In this document: in pieces, positions 56,438 through 64,000 of the stretch
How the letters are laid out: each line of letters starts with the position of its first letter
Position numbering within the stretch: position 1 is the stretch's first letter
Source of the DNA: Acidimicrobiia bacterium
Lineage (GTDB): Bacteria > Actinomycetota > Acidimicrobiia > Acidimicrobiales > Poriferisodalaceae
Length of the DNA: 64,000 nt
Assembly: GCA_022822525.1 (NCBI GenBank)
Contig: JAJEBN010000062.1
Coordinates: 62,001 to 126,000, forward strand
Reading direction: 5' to 3'
Program-made: the position numbers and the translations under genes
The notes under the pieces: generated by a model
Told to the model about the DNA's origin: nothing
Databases searched by the model: none
What the model saw: only the letters and a program-made list of their open reading frames with translations

Positions 56438-56904
56438 CAGAAAGGTTCCTCCTCAGGAGCGTGCTGTGCTGGGGCGTCTCCGCCGTCCCAGTTGGAGCTG
56501 GCCTGGCGCCGGTCACGGGCGCCAGCGCCCTCGGCTCCAGGTCCCCGTGGGGTCCGTGTGATCTCGGCGGTCGCCCAGCGCAGCGACGGTGCGATCTCGT
56601 CGGCGACGATCTCGACGGTGTTGCGCTGTTCGCCCTCTTGGGTCTCCCAGCTCCGCTGATCGAGCCTGCCGGTGACGACCACGCGGTTGCCTTTCGCCAG
56701 CGACTCGCTGACATTCTCGGCCAGCTCGGCCCAGCAGACCACGTTGAAGAAGCTGGCTTGCTCCTCCCACTCGTTGGTCTGGCGGTTCATCCATCGCCGG
56801 TTCACGGCGATGCCCAGCAGTGCCCGAGCACGACCGGTCTGGGTGAATCGAAGTTCGGGATCGCGGGTCAGATTTCCCACGACAGTGATGGTGTTGTCAG
56901 CCAT
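56437..56904 (-). CDS. ssb: Single-stranded DNA-binding protein
   Basis: Protects ssDNA and recruits repair proteins. The 155-residue protein has the OB fold (ITVVGNLTRDPELRFTQTGRA, FFNVVCWAELAENV, VVVTGRLDQRSWE) and a disordered tail ending EEEPF, the acidic tip that binds partners. It lacks a long Gly-rich linker. It follows rpsF by 11 bp. Confidence 0.95.
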   Translation of the reverse strand: MADNTITVVGNLTRDPELRFTQTGRARALLGIAVNRRWMNRQTNEWEEQASFFNVVCWAELAENVSESLAKGNRVVVTGRLDQRSWETQEGEQRNTVEIVADEIAPSLRWATAEITRTPRGPGAEGAGARDRRQASSNWDGGDAPAQHAPEEEPF

Positions 56905-56915
56905 GACGCCTCCGC

Positions 56916-57251
56916 TTACTGGCTGTTTGCCGACTTCCCATCAAGCAGCCCGCGCCGTTGCGCTTCGTCGTCAGGGAGTCGGATGAGCTTGTGGCGGACG
57001 ATGCCGTCCGCGATTCGCAGGTATCGCTCTACCGGGTCCATCGCGCCGGGCTCGGCCCGCAGCTCGATCACCGAGTAGTAGCCGCGTGTCTTGTGGTTGA
57101 TCTCGTACGCGAAGTCTCGCAGACCCCAGAAATCGAACGAGGCGACCTCGCCGATCTCGGTGATCCGGCCCTGGATCTCGTCCATGGCCGTGCGGGCTTC
57201 GGAATTCTCCAGGTCACCGTCACAGATGACCATCAGCTCATACGCGCGCAA
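56916..57251 (-). CDS. rpsF: 30S ribosomal protein S6
   Basis: The start is a TTG at 57251: the conserved N-terminus of S6 is MRAYELMV, and here that reads from TTG CGC GCG TAT GAG. An AGGAGG lies 10 bp upstream. The 111-residue product has the ferredoxin-like S6 pattern (DFWGLRDFAYEINHKTRGYYSVIEL, ERYLRIADGIVRHKLIRL). It pairs with S18 on the ribosome. The 289 bp upstream to the PBP-like gene holds no gene; a leader controlling the operon may lie there, but I could not identify one. Confidence 0.93.
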   Translation of the reverse strand: MRAYELMVICDGDLENSEARTAMDEIQGRITEIGEVASFDFWGLRDFAYEINHKTRGYYSVIELRAEPGAMDPVERYLRIADGIVRHKLIRLPDDEAQRRGLLDGKSANSQ

Positions 57252-57540
57252 TTGGGGGCGTCCTCCTGTGGACCCGCCGCAGCGGGGCCCCATGCGGGGC
57301 AGGGATGGGTTGCTGCACCAGCCTGCGGGCCCGGCCCCAATGAGCAGACCCCATACAGACGCCGCCGGCAAGTGCCATTGGCGCCTGAGGCGCAACGGGC
57401 ACGCAAGCGCCCGTGGTGCTCCCGCAACGCTAGGCCCAGCCGCCGCGGATCGCACGCGAATTTCGGGTACGACCGGTGCCGCCACGACAGGGTCGGACGC
57501 AGTGAGGACGTCAGCGAGGCCCTCGCCGGCGGGCACAGGA

Positions 57541-59265
57541 TCATCTCGGCGCGTACTGCAACGGCTCCAGCACGCCAAGGAACAGCTCCCGAGCGGTCGT
57601 CGCGGCAGCGGGCGCTTGCGGGGCCTTGAGTTTGACGCGCACCGCCGCCGTGTAGTGCGACGTCCAGCCGGCAAACCACGCATCACCCGTTCGAGGAGCA
57701 GTTCCAGCCCGGCCCCAAGCGGTCACGCCCGTTGACAGCGTGTGCTCGCCCATGTCGGCCCGCATTCGAGTGACGGCGTCGGCATCCAGCACCGGCCGGG
57801 GTGTCATGCGCCAACGGTCGACGTCACGGTCTCGGGTTGTCCGTGACGGCCCGGCAGCGGCATCCAGCACGATGCGTGAGGGCCGCTCGACACCGCCGGT
57901 CGCAATGACGCCGAACGCTGATGCCACCTCGGTGATGTCGCCGCCGTCCCGGCCGTCGCCGGCTCGGGCATCTCGCCCGATCAGCGACTCGAGGATGCCG
58001 GGGTCCGACCCGCCGAGATCCCCGAAGGGTCGGCCTTCCAATCCCGGCACACGCTGGCCCCCGCTGACGGCTGCAGTGTCAATGCTCAGTAGTACGCGCA
58101 CATCGCCGCTGCGGTCCAGCACGATCACCTCCACCTCGGCTGCGTCACCGAGTTGACGCCGCGCGGTCTCGAATGCGTCCCGCTGGGCCGCCAGGTCGAT
58201 GCTCGTGGTGACGTGCAGGCCGCCGGTGACGACGCGGTGCACTCCATAGCGCTCGACGAGCTGCAGGTATGCGCTCGCTGCCGCAGTCGCGAGGCCTGCA
58301 TCAGCAACCAGCAATCTGATGAAACCGCCCGACGCTGCGTCGGGCGCGGCCGTGCGGGCCGATCCCGAGACGACGCCCACCTCTGCGGCCGGCCGGATGC
58401 CTGCGGTGACCGGCACCGCCCGCCCGATGGCCAGCTCGTCGGAGGTGAGCACTCCGTTGTCGAACATGGCCACCAGCACTCGGTCGCGGCGCAGCCGCGC
58501 CGCGCGGTTCGGGTCGTCTGCATCCTCCGGCTGCGCGTCGATGCCCCAGGGCGCATCGATGAGCGACGCGAGGTAGGCCGCCTGGGGCACCGTGAGATCC
58601 GAGGCCGGGATCCCGTACCACGCACCGGCGGCAGCGTGCACGCCGTACGCACCGCGACCCAGGTAGACGACGTTGGCGTAGCGCTCGAGAATCTCCGGTC
58701 GGCTCAGCTGGCGGGCAAGCCGCAGCTCCGCGAGCAGCAGCCGGGCTTCGGTGATCACGCTCCCGTCGGAGACGTGGACTGTGTCGAGGTACCGGCGCAT
58801 GATCCCGTCAGCGGTGTCCCCGGACTCAGCGTCGGTCCCCAGCCGTCGCACCGAATTGCCGTACGAGGAGGCATCGACGCCGTCGCCGTCGAGAAAGGCC
58901 GGATCGGCGACCGCAACGATGGCGTCAATGAGTGCAGGCGCCACATCCTCGAGACCCAGCGAAGCGTGCGAGACCGGCGGACCGATTTCGGCGAGCGCTG
59001 CGCCGTGACGGTCATACAGCACGCTGGGCGCCACCTCGACGTGGGCCGGGGGAGCGGGCAACGTGTCGAGTGTTCGACTCAGCACGCCGACAGCGATCAG
59101 TACTGCTGCCAGCAGCCACAGCAGGAGCCGGGCCCCGCGGCGGCCGGTCCGGCTTGCCGGGGGTCGGGTGCGCGACTGGCCGGGCCGATGGGCCGCCGCG
59201 CCGGGCGTGCCGGAGGCCGCTGGCTCGCCCAAGGCGGGTGTGCCGTCAGATGATGGACGGTCCAT
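57541..59265 (-). CDS. Degenerate class A PBP-like protein (ponA locus)
   Basis: A 574-residue protein with a cytoplasmic basic tail, one helix (about 47-64) and a GT51/transpeptidase-like exterior. Family traces are clear: AIVAVADPAFLDGDGVD, EILERYANVVYLGRGAYGV, EVASAFGVIATGGVERP and AWFAGWTSHYTAAV. The catalytic residues are missing. The GT51 Glu of the ED motif is A120, no GGSTITQQ motif is found, SxxK and SxN are absent because that part is shortened, and KTG is replaced by RAG. Lies upstream of rpsF like ponA of other actinobacteria. Likely a structural or regulatory pseudoenzyme. Confidence 0.8.
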   Translation of the reverse strand: MDRPSSDGTPALGEPAASGTPGAAAHRPGQSRTRPPASRTGRRGARLLLWLLAAVLIAVGVLSRTLDTLPAPPAHVEVAPSVLYDRHGAALAEIGPPVSHASLGLEDVAPALIDAIVAVADPAFLDGDGVDASSYGNSVRRLGTDAESGDTADGIMRRYLDTVHVSDGSVITEARLLLAELRLARQLSRPEILERYANVVYLGRGAYGVHAAAGAWYGIPASDLTVPQAAYLASLIDAPWGIDAQPEDADDPNRAARLRRDRVLVAMFDNGVLTSDELAIGRAVPVTAGIRPAAEVGVVSGSARTAAPDAASGGFIRLLVADAGLATAAASAYLQLVERYGVHRVVTGGLHVTTSIDLAAQRDAFETARRQLGDAAEVEVIVLDRSGDVRVLLSIDTAAVSGGQRVPGLEGRPFGDLGGSDPGILESLIGRDARAGDGRDGGDITEVASAFGVIATGGVERPSRIVLDAAAGPSRTTRDRDVDRWRMTPRPVLDADAVTRMRADMGEHTLSTGVTAWGRAGTAPRTGDAWFAGWTSHYTAAVRVKLKAPQAPAAATTARELFLGVLEPLQYAPR

Positions 59266-59388
59266 GTCGCTCGCGTCGCGCAGAGTACAACGAATCGATC
59301 GGCGCTCATTTGTACCCTCGGAGCAGTGGGATCGAACCCGACGGGAGTGAGCCCAGCGGGATCGAACCCCCGGAGAACGCCGCATCCG

Positions 59389-60681
59389 GTGACGACCCTC
59401 AGCGATGAAGATCAGCGCCAACTCGATGAGCGGGTCGGGGCGCTCGCAGAGACGTTCGCCGACGCGGGGCATCGCTTCTTTCTCGTCGGCGGGCTCGTGC
59501 GTGATGCACTGCTGGGCCGCGGGCTGACCGGTGACATCGACATCACCACCGACGCCGTCCCGGACCGGATCGCTCAGCTCCTCGCCGGCTGGGCCGACAC
59601 CATGTGGGACCAGGGAAAGAGCTTCGGCACCATAGGTGCGCGCCGGGGCAGCACGACGGTGGAAATCACCACCCATCGTGCGGAGTCCTACGACAGCGAA
59701 TCGCGCAAGCCCAGCGTTCGCTTCGCGGACGACATCGCCACCGACTTGAGTCGGCGAGACTTCACCGTCAATGCCATGGCGGTCGAGCTGCCGGAATGGA
59801 CGCTCATCGACCCATACGGCGGCACGGAAGATCTGGCGAACGGTGTGCTTCGTACGCCTTCCGAGCCAGCAGGACTGTTCTCTGACGACCCGTTGCGGAT
59901 GCTGCGGGCAGCGAGGTTCTGCTCACAGCTCAGCCTGTCTGCCGAACCTGAGCTCGTGGCTGCGGTACGCAGCGTGCGGCCTCGGCTGGCGATCGTGTCG
60001 CGCGAGCGCATCGCGACAGAGCTCACCAAACTCCTCGAATTGCCCAGCGTCGCGGCGGGTGTCGCCTTTCTCGTCACGACGGGTCTGCTCGGCGACCTTG
60101 TGCCTCCATGGCGCACCGGGGTGGCCGAAGTGCCCGCTGCAGCGATGGACAGCGTCGGCGACTGGGTCGGCCGCGTCCCCGCACGCTGGGCAATGCTGCT
60201 GGGACCCGTCTGCGACGACGACGCCCAAGCCGCCCGCTGCCTGTCCGCGCTGCGCATCCGGGGGACGACGATCAGGACAACCCGCGCCATCCTGCGAGCC
60301 GCCCATGCGGTCGAGGCCGCGAGCGCCGACGCAGGGCCACCAGAGGTCGCTGATGCCCTGAGATGGCGACCCGCGGTCCGCCGTCTGGTCGCCGATCACG
60401 ATGCGAACCTCGATGCCGCCCTCGTTGCTCTGCGTGCGTGGGACCGCCCTGCGGCCGCGCCGCTCAGCGCGTGGCTGGCGGACGTGAGGGCCGCAGAAGG
60501 CGAAGCTCTCGGTCGCCTTCCCGTCGACGGCCACCGTGTCATGGAGGTGCTCGGGAGATCCGGTTCGGTGGTCGGCGAAGCCCTGGCATGGCTGCGCGAG
60601 CGGCAGATCGAGCTCGGTCCGCTGAGCGCCGCGCGCGCCGGCGAGCTGCTCGCAGAATGGGATCGCCGCCGAAACGGCTGA
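59389..60681 (+). CDS. CCA-adding tRNA nucleotidyltransferase
   Basis: Adds or repairs the 3' CCA end of tRNAs, needed here because none of the four tRNAs encodes CCA. The 430-residue enzyme has the class II motif VGGLVRDALLGRG, catalytic GDIDITTD, FGTIGARRG, the RRDFTVNAMAVEL template strand, and DDPLRMLRAARFCSQL. A GTG start at 59389 is used; a frame reaching 59326 contains two repeats of SNP-rich sequence and has a poor ribosome site. No HD domain is visible at the C-terminus. Confidence 0.9.
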   Translation: MTTLSDEDQRQLDERVGALAETFADAGHRFFLVGGLVRDALLGRGLTGDIDITTDAVPDRIAQLLAGWADTMWDQGKSFGTIGARRGSTTVEITTHRAESYDSESRKPSVRFADDIATDLSRRDFTVNAMAVELPEWTLIDPYGGTEDLANGVLRTPSEPAGLFSDDPLRMLRAARFCSQLSLSAEPELVAAVRSVRPRLAIVSRERIATELTKLLELPSVAAGVAFLVTTGLLGDLVPPWRTGVAEVPAAAMDSVGDWVGRVPARWAMLLGPVCDDDAQAARCLSALRIRGTTIRTTRAILRAAHAVEAASADAGPPEVADALRWRPAVRRLVADHDANLDAALVALRAWDRPAAAPLSAWLADVRAAEGEALGRLPVDGHRVMEVLGRSGSVVGEALAWLRERQIELGPLSAARAGELLAEWDRRRNG

Positions 60682-60720
60682 CCCAGCAGAGCGCGATCAG
60701 GCCCGGAACACGCAACTAAC

Positions 60721-61125
60721 GTGAGCCGCGTGGCGCTCCAGCCCTACACCGCTCCCGAGCCGACACCGCCGGTGCCGGGCTCCGTCGACTACCGGCTCAA
60801 GCGGCGGCGGCTGCTCGCTGACGTGGAAGCCGGCGTGGTCTCGCGTGCTGAGGCGTGCGATGCGCATCCCGAACTTCTGCGGGCCGCCCGCAACGCCGCT
60901 CCGCCGCTGGGCCGCACATGCCCGCTGTGCCCCGACGGCGATCTCCGCATCGTCGGCTACGTCTTCGGCCCCAGGATGGGCAGCGGCGGCAAGTGCGTCC
61001 TGTCGGATGCAGAACTCCAGCGGGTCGCACGGCGCCGCGGGAATTTCGTGGCGTACGAGCTCGAGGTGTGTCCCGACTGCGGATGGAACCACCTCATCCG
61101 GCGCTATCCCGTGGGCGCCGGTTGA
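60721..61125 (+). CDS. DUF5318 family protein
   Basis: A 134-residue actinobacterial protein: VDYRLKRRRLLADVEAGVVSRAEACDAHPELLRAAR followed by a zinc-ribbon-like Cys pair CPLC and CPDCGWNHLIR at the C-terminus. Function unknown. In mycobacteria a DUF5318 gene lies next to ponA1, which fits the nearby PBP-like gene. Starts with GTG at 60721 or 60730. Confidence 0.78.
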   Translation: MSRVALQPYTAPEPTPPVPGSVDYRLKRRRLLADVEAGVVSRAEACDAHPELLRAARNAAPPLGRTCPLCPDGDLRIVGYVFGPRMGSGGKCVLSDAELQRVARRRGNFVAYELEVCPDCGWNHLIRRYPVGAG

Positions 61126-61274
61126 TCTCGATCCGGCGGCGACCCCCACAGAGCACCGCCAGCGGGGCCGGGTTGGCGCCGAAGTGGCAGCTCAAGGACT
61201 TTCTGGCATCCTTCTAGCTGTCTGGCGCGGGTCTCCATCGGCTCCCGCAGCAGTCGGCAGCGGAGCAGGTGACG

Positions 61275-61757
61275 ATGAAGTTTGAGCTTGGCGACCGCGT
61301 GATCTACCCCCATCACGGTGCAGCGGAGATCACAGCGCGCGAAGAGCGGGACGAATTCGGCGAGCCTCGCGAGTACTTGGTGCTCAGGACAGCGCACGGC
61401 GATCTGACAGTGAAGGTCCCCGCCGACATGGTCGACGAGGTGGGCATGAGACCGCCGATCGATACCGATGACGTCGAAGATCTCTTCGAGCTGCTTGCCA
61501 AGAAAGATGTACGCGAGCCGGCCAATTGGAGCCGTCGCTTCAAGAATCACCAAGAGAAGCTGAAGTCCGGCGACATCTACCAGGTCGCCGAGGTGGTGAG
61601 GAATCTCGCGCTGCGCGAGAACGCCAAGGGTCTGTCGGCGGGCGAGAAGTCGATGCTCGAGAAGTCCCGCCAGATTCTCGTCTCTGAGCTGTCCATCAGC
61701 ATGGACGTCACCGAGGACGAGGCCCGCCAACAGGTGGAACTGCGGCTCGCCGGCTGA
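61275..61757 (+). CDS. carD: CarD-family transcriptional regulator
   Basis: RNA polymerase-binding factor that stabilises open complexes at rRNA and other promoters. The 160-residue protein has the RID-like N-domain (MKFELGDRVIYPHHGAAEI) and the helical DNA-binding C-domain (DIYQVAEVVRNLALRENAKGLSAGEKSMLEKSRQILVSEL, in blocks), including the conserved Trp in PANWSRR. The ATG at 61275 follows a GGAG at suitable spacing; a GTG two codons earlier is less likely. Single gene. Confidence 0.95.
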   Translation: MKFELGDRVIYPHHGAAEITAREERDEFGEPREYLVLRTAHGDLTVKVPADMVDEVGMRPPIDTDDVEDLFELLAKKDVREPANWSRRFKNHQEKLKSGDIYQVAEVVRNLALRENAKGLSAGEKSMLEKSRQILVSELSISMDVTEDEARQQVELRLAG

Positions 61758-61780
61758 GCGAGCAGCGACTGGGCGCCGAC

Positions 61781-63586
61781 ATGCGCCGACGGCCCGAATT
61801 GCGCCGACGGCAGGGCGCTGCGGCGGCAGCCGCCGGCATCGGCGTCTCGCGCCTGTCCGGCTTGGCACGTACTGCGCTGGTCACCAACGTCCTCGGCATC
61901 GGCACCATCGGCGACGCCTTCGCGGCAGCCATGCGGATCCCGAACTTTCTGCAGAACCTCCTCGGCGAGGGCGCGCTGTCAGGAGCGTTCGTGCCTGCGT
62001 ACAGCTCGCTCAGCGAGCGTGACGAGCGCGCTGCGGGGCGGCTCGCCGGCGCGGTGGCCACATTCCTGCTCGCGGTCACCGCCGCGGCAGCGCTGATCAG
62101 CATCTTCGCGGCACGCCCGCTCGTTCGGCTCATTGCCTGGGGATTCGTGGGAGAGCGCTTCGAGCTCACCGTCACCCTCGTGCGCATCACCGTGTGCGGC
62201 ACGGCCCTGGCAGTGCTCAGCGCGTGGTGCCTGGGAGTGCTGAACAGCCACCGGCAGTTCTTTCTTTCTTATGTGGCGCCGGTGGTGTGGAACGCCACAC
62301 AGATCGCCGTGCTGGTCGGTGTCATCGCGTGGGGAGTCGCCGGCACCAGCCGGGCGACAGCACTGGCCTGGGGCGTCACCGCGGGAGCCGCAGGGCAGGT
62401 GTTGGTTCAGCTGCGGGGCGTCTGGCGCGCCGATCCGCGAATCACGCTGAACTTCGGTTGGCGAGAGCGAGAAGCAGCCGGTGTCATCAAGCGCTTCGGT
62501 CCCGCAGTTGCCGGCCGCGGCGTGCTGCAGATCTCCGCGTTCTTGGATCTCGCGCTCGCGTCCCTGCTCAGCGTGGGGGCTGCAGCGGCGATGGCTGCCG
62601 CACAAACGCTGTACCTGCTGCCGCTGAGCCTGATCGGCACCAGCATCGCCGCAGCGGAGCTGACTGAGCTGAGCCGGGTCCGTGACACCTCGGTCATCGC
62701 GGAACGAACATCGCAGCGGCTGTGTGCCACGGTCTTCGGGATCTCGGGGGTCGCGGCGATCTATCTCGCTGCAGGCTCGCCGCTGAGCGACACGATCTTC
62801 AACCTGGCCGGCCTGCGTAGGGCCATCGACGACGACGACCTCGTGCTCATCGCGCTCGTGCTGGCGGCGTACTCGCTCGGCCTGGTGCCGTTGGTGGCGT
62901 CACGACTGTGCCAGAACGTCCTGTTTGCTGCTCGGGACACGCGGACTGCTGCGGTGATCGCCGCGATCCGCCTGGGGGTGTCCCTGGTCATCGGCGCGGC
63001 CCTGATGCTGCCGCTGGATCGCGTCCTGGTCATCGACGGCGCCCTGACGGGATTCGGCGACATCGACCTGTTCTCGCGCGAGGCCACCTGGTCGCTGCTC
63101 GACGCGAAGATCCGCTCCGACCCGGCGCTGCCGGCCCGGCTCGGTGCTGTCGGGCTCGCGTTGGGCGCCGCCGCCGGGGCGTGGGTGGAGCTCGGACTGC
63201 TGCGCAGAGCGGTGCTGGCGCGCCGGCCGACACGAGGCACGCTGCCACGGAGGGCCGACTGGCCCGTCCAGCGGCTGTTCGGCGGGGCGGCGGCGCGTCA
63301 CCTGGTTCCGTCCGCCGTCGCGCTCGCTGCGGGAATCCCGGCATCACTGGCGCTGGACGTCCTGCCGGCCGTGCTGCGTTTTGCGGTTGTGGCAGCGCTC
63401 ATGGCGGCAGTGCACATCGCCTGCGGGCTATCGCTCAAGCTGCCCGCCGCCCGGGCACTGATCTCGCACCTGCCTCGTCTCGTGCTGAACTGGCGTCGCC
63501 GCCCCGAGGGCAATTCCGGCGATGGCACAACCAGCGACGGGGCGCAGCCGTCCGCCGGCAACGAACAAGGAGGCTCCCAGCCATGA
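61781..63586 (+). CDS. murJ: Lipid II flippase MurJ (MviN family)
   Basis: Moves the peptidoglycan precursor across the membrane. The 601-residue protein has 14 hydrophobic helices. Family patterns are ISRLSGLARTALVTNVLG, IPNFLQNLLGEGALSGAFVP, ITLNFGWREREA and a basic cytoplasmic C-tail of ~60 residues. In mycobacteria murJ also lies near pcnA, as here. The degV-like gene begins inside its stop codon (ATGA). Confidence 0.94.
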   Translation: MRRRPELRRRQGAAAAAAGIGVSRLSGLARTALVTNVLGIGTIGDAFAAAMRIPNFLQNLLGEGALSGAFVPAYSSLSERDERAAGRLAGAVATFLLAVTAAAALISIFAARPLVRLIAWGFVGERFELTVTLVRITVCGTALAVLSAWCLGVLNSHRQFFLSYVAPVVWNATQIAVLVGVIAWGVAGTSRATALAWGVTAGAAGQVLVQLRGVWRADPRITLNFGWREREAAGVIKRFGPAVAGRGVLQISAFLDLALASLLSVGAAAAMAAAQTLYLLPLSLIGTSIAAAELTELSRVRDTSVIAERTSQRLCATVFGISGVAAIYLAAGSPLSDTIFNLAGLRRAIDDDDLVLIALVLAAYSLGLVPLVASRLCQNVLFAARDTRTAAVIAAIRLGVSLVIGAALMLPLDRVLVIDGALTGFGDIDLFSREATWSLLDAKIRSDPALPARLGAVGLALGAAAGAWVELGLLRRAVLARRPTRGTLPRRADWPVQRLFGGAAARHLVPSAVALAAGIPASLALDVLPAVLRFAVVAALMAAVHIACGLSLKLPAARALISHLPRLVLNWRRRPEGNSGDGTTSDGAQPSAGNEQGGSQP

Positions 63587-64000
63587 CATCCCCATCACCG
63601 GTGCACATCATCACCGACAGCTCCTGCGATCTCAGCGACGCTGCCGTCGCCGAGCTCGGCGTCACGATCGTCCCCCTGGAGATTCGCTTCGGCACCGAGA
63701 CGTTTGTCGATCGAGTCGAGTTGAGCACGGCCGACTTCTGGGAGCGCTGCCGATCCGATCCCGAATTGCCCTCCACGGCTGCCCCCGCGCCCGGCGCGTT
63801 CGCGCAGGCGTACCAGCGTGCAGCCGACGCGGGCGCTGCTGAGGTGGTTGTCATCACGCTGAGCGGCGATCTCTCGGCCACCATCGAGGCCGCCCAGCAG
63901 GCGGCCGGCGCGCACACCGAACTCGAGTGCCATGTCGTCGACAGCCGCTCCGTGAGCGCCGGCCTCGGTCTCGTCGTCATCGCTGCTGCCGAACTCGCCG
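63583..64000 (+). CDS. DegV family protein, 5' part
   Basis: Runs off the window. The ATG overlaps the murJ stop and follows AAGGAGG. The 139 visible residues show the DegV pattern: HIITDSSCDLSDAAVAEL, PSTAAPAPGAF in the lipid-binding loop, VITLSGDLSATIEAA, and the VVDSRSVSAGLGLVV motif. DegV proteins bind fatty acids and supply them to fatty-acid kinase for phospholipid synthesis. The C-terminal domain is not in the window. Confidence 0.9.
   Translation, partial: MTSPSPVHIITDSSCDLSDAAVAELGVTIVPLEIRFGTETFVDRVELSTADFWERCRSDPELPSTAAPAPGAFAQAYQRAADAGAAEVVVITLSGDLSATIEAAQQAAGAHTELECHVVDSRSVSAGLGLVVIAAAELA

Noticed and set aside
59328-59369. Two GGGATCGAACCC blocks that look like tRNA T-arms, 30 bp apart
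   Set aside because: No acceptor, D or anticodon arm can be drawn at the right distance on either strand; they are a local direct repeat before the CCA enzyme gene.

Overview
The window reads as one continuous stretch of a high-GC actinobacterial chromosome, most likely from an Acidimicrobiia-type aerobe. This is inferred from the dnaK-grpE-dnaJ-hspR-clpB cluster, the clpS-DUF2017 pair, DUF5318 and CarD, the caa3-type oxidase, and an EtfD-like membrane Fe-S protein. No rRNA, CRISPR array, transposase or phage gene was seen. Genes are tightly packed, with many 1-, 4- or 8-bp ATGA, GTGA or TGATG overlaps and frequent GTG starts.

Layout. (1) 1-9.8 kb: aa3/caa3 cytochrome c oxidase (ctaC, D, E, F) preceded in the same operon by a second COX1-like gene and a second COX3-like gene that have lost their metal ligands, then heme O synthase (ctaB) and heme A synthase (ctaA). 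(2) 9.8-16.6 kb: clpS, DUF2017, tRNA-Glu, a two-component system, a Nudix hydrolase, an LLM oxidoreductase, ribosomal proteins L28 and L33, and a YcaQ-like DNA glycosylase. (3) 16.6-21.0 kb: an accessory stretch with a lipoprotein, a secreted trypsin-fold protease and a type II restriction-modification pair, ending at tRNA-Asp and tRNA-Phe. (4) 21.3-29.6 kb: malic enzyme and then a peptide-export locus with NHLM-type transporters, a short HlyD-like protein and three double-glycine-leader peptide genes. One of these is out of frame at a homopolymer tract. (5) 29.7-41.8 kb: purine biosynthesis (purM, F, L; purQ, S, C, B, E; purD; purA). (6) 41.9-48.7 kb: heat-shock operons with HspR/HAIR operator candidates. 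(7) 48.8-53.7 kb: gpmA, orphan glnB, a cyclic-nucleotide-binding protein, the EtfD-like protein, dcd and tRNA-Gly. (8) 53.7-64 kb: dnaB, rplI, rpsR, ssb, rpsF, a PBP-like gene with degenerate active sites, the CCA-adding enzyme, DUF5318, carD, murJ and the start of a degV gene.

How the parts work together. CtaB and CtaA convert heme B to heme A for the oxidase. The pur genes cover ten enzymes and subunits of de novo IMP and AMP synthesis; no purN, purK, purH or guaA/guaB is in the window. HspR, encoded in the dnaK operon, probably represses dnaK and clpB. The peptide locus pairs a C39 protease-transporter with substrates carrying GG leaders. The most unusual items are the peptide locus with its C-tract, the ligand-free COX1/COX3 pair inside the oxidase operon, and the inactive-looking PBP upstream of rpsF.
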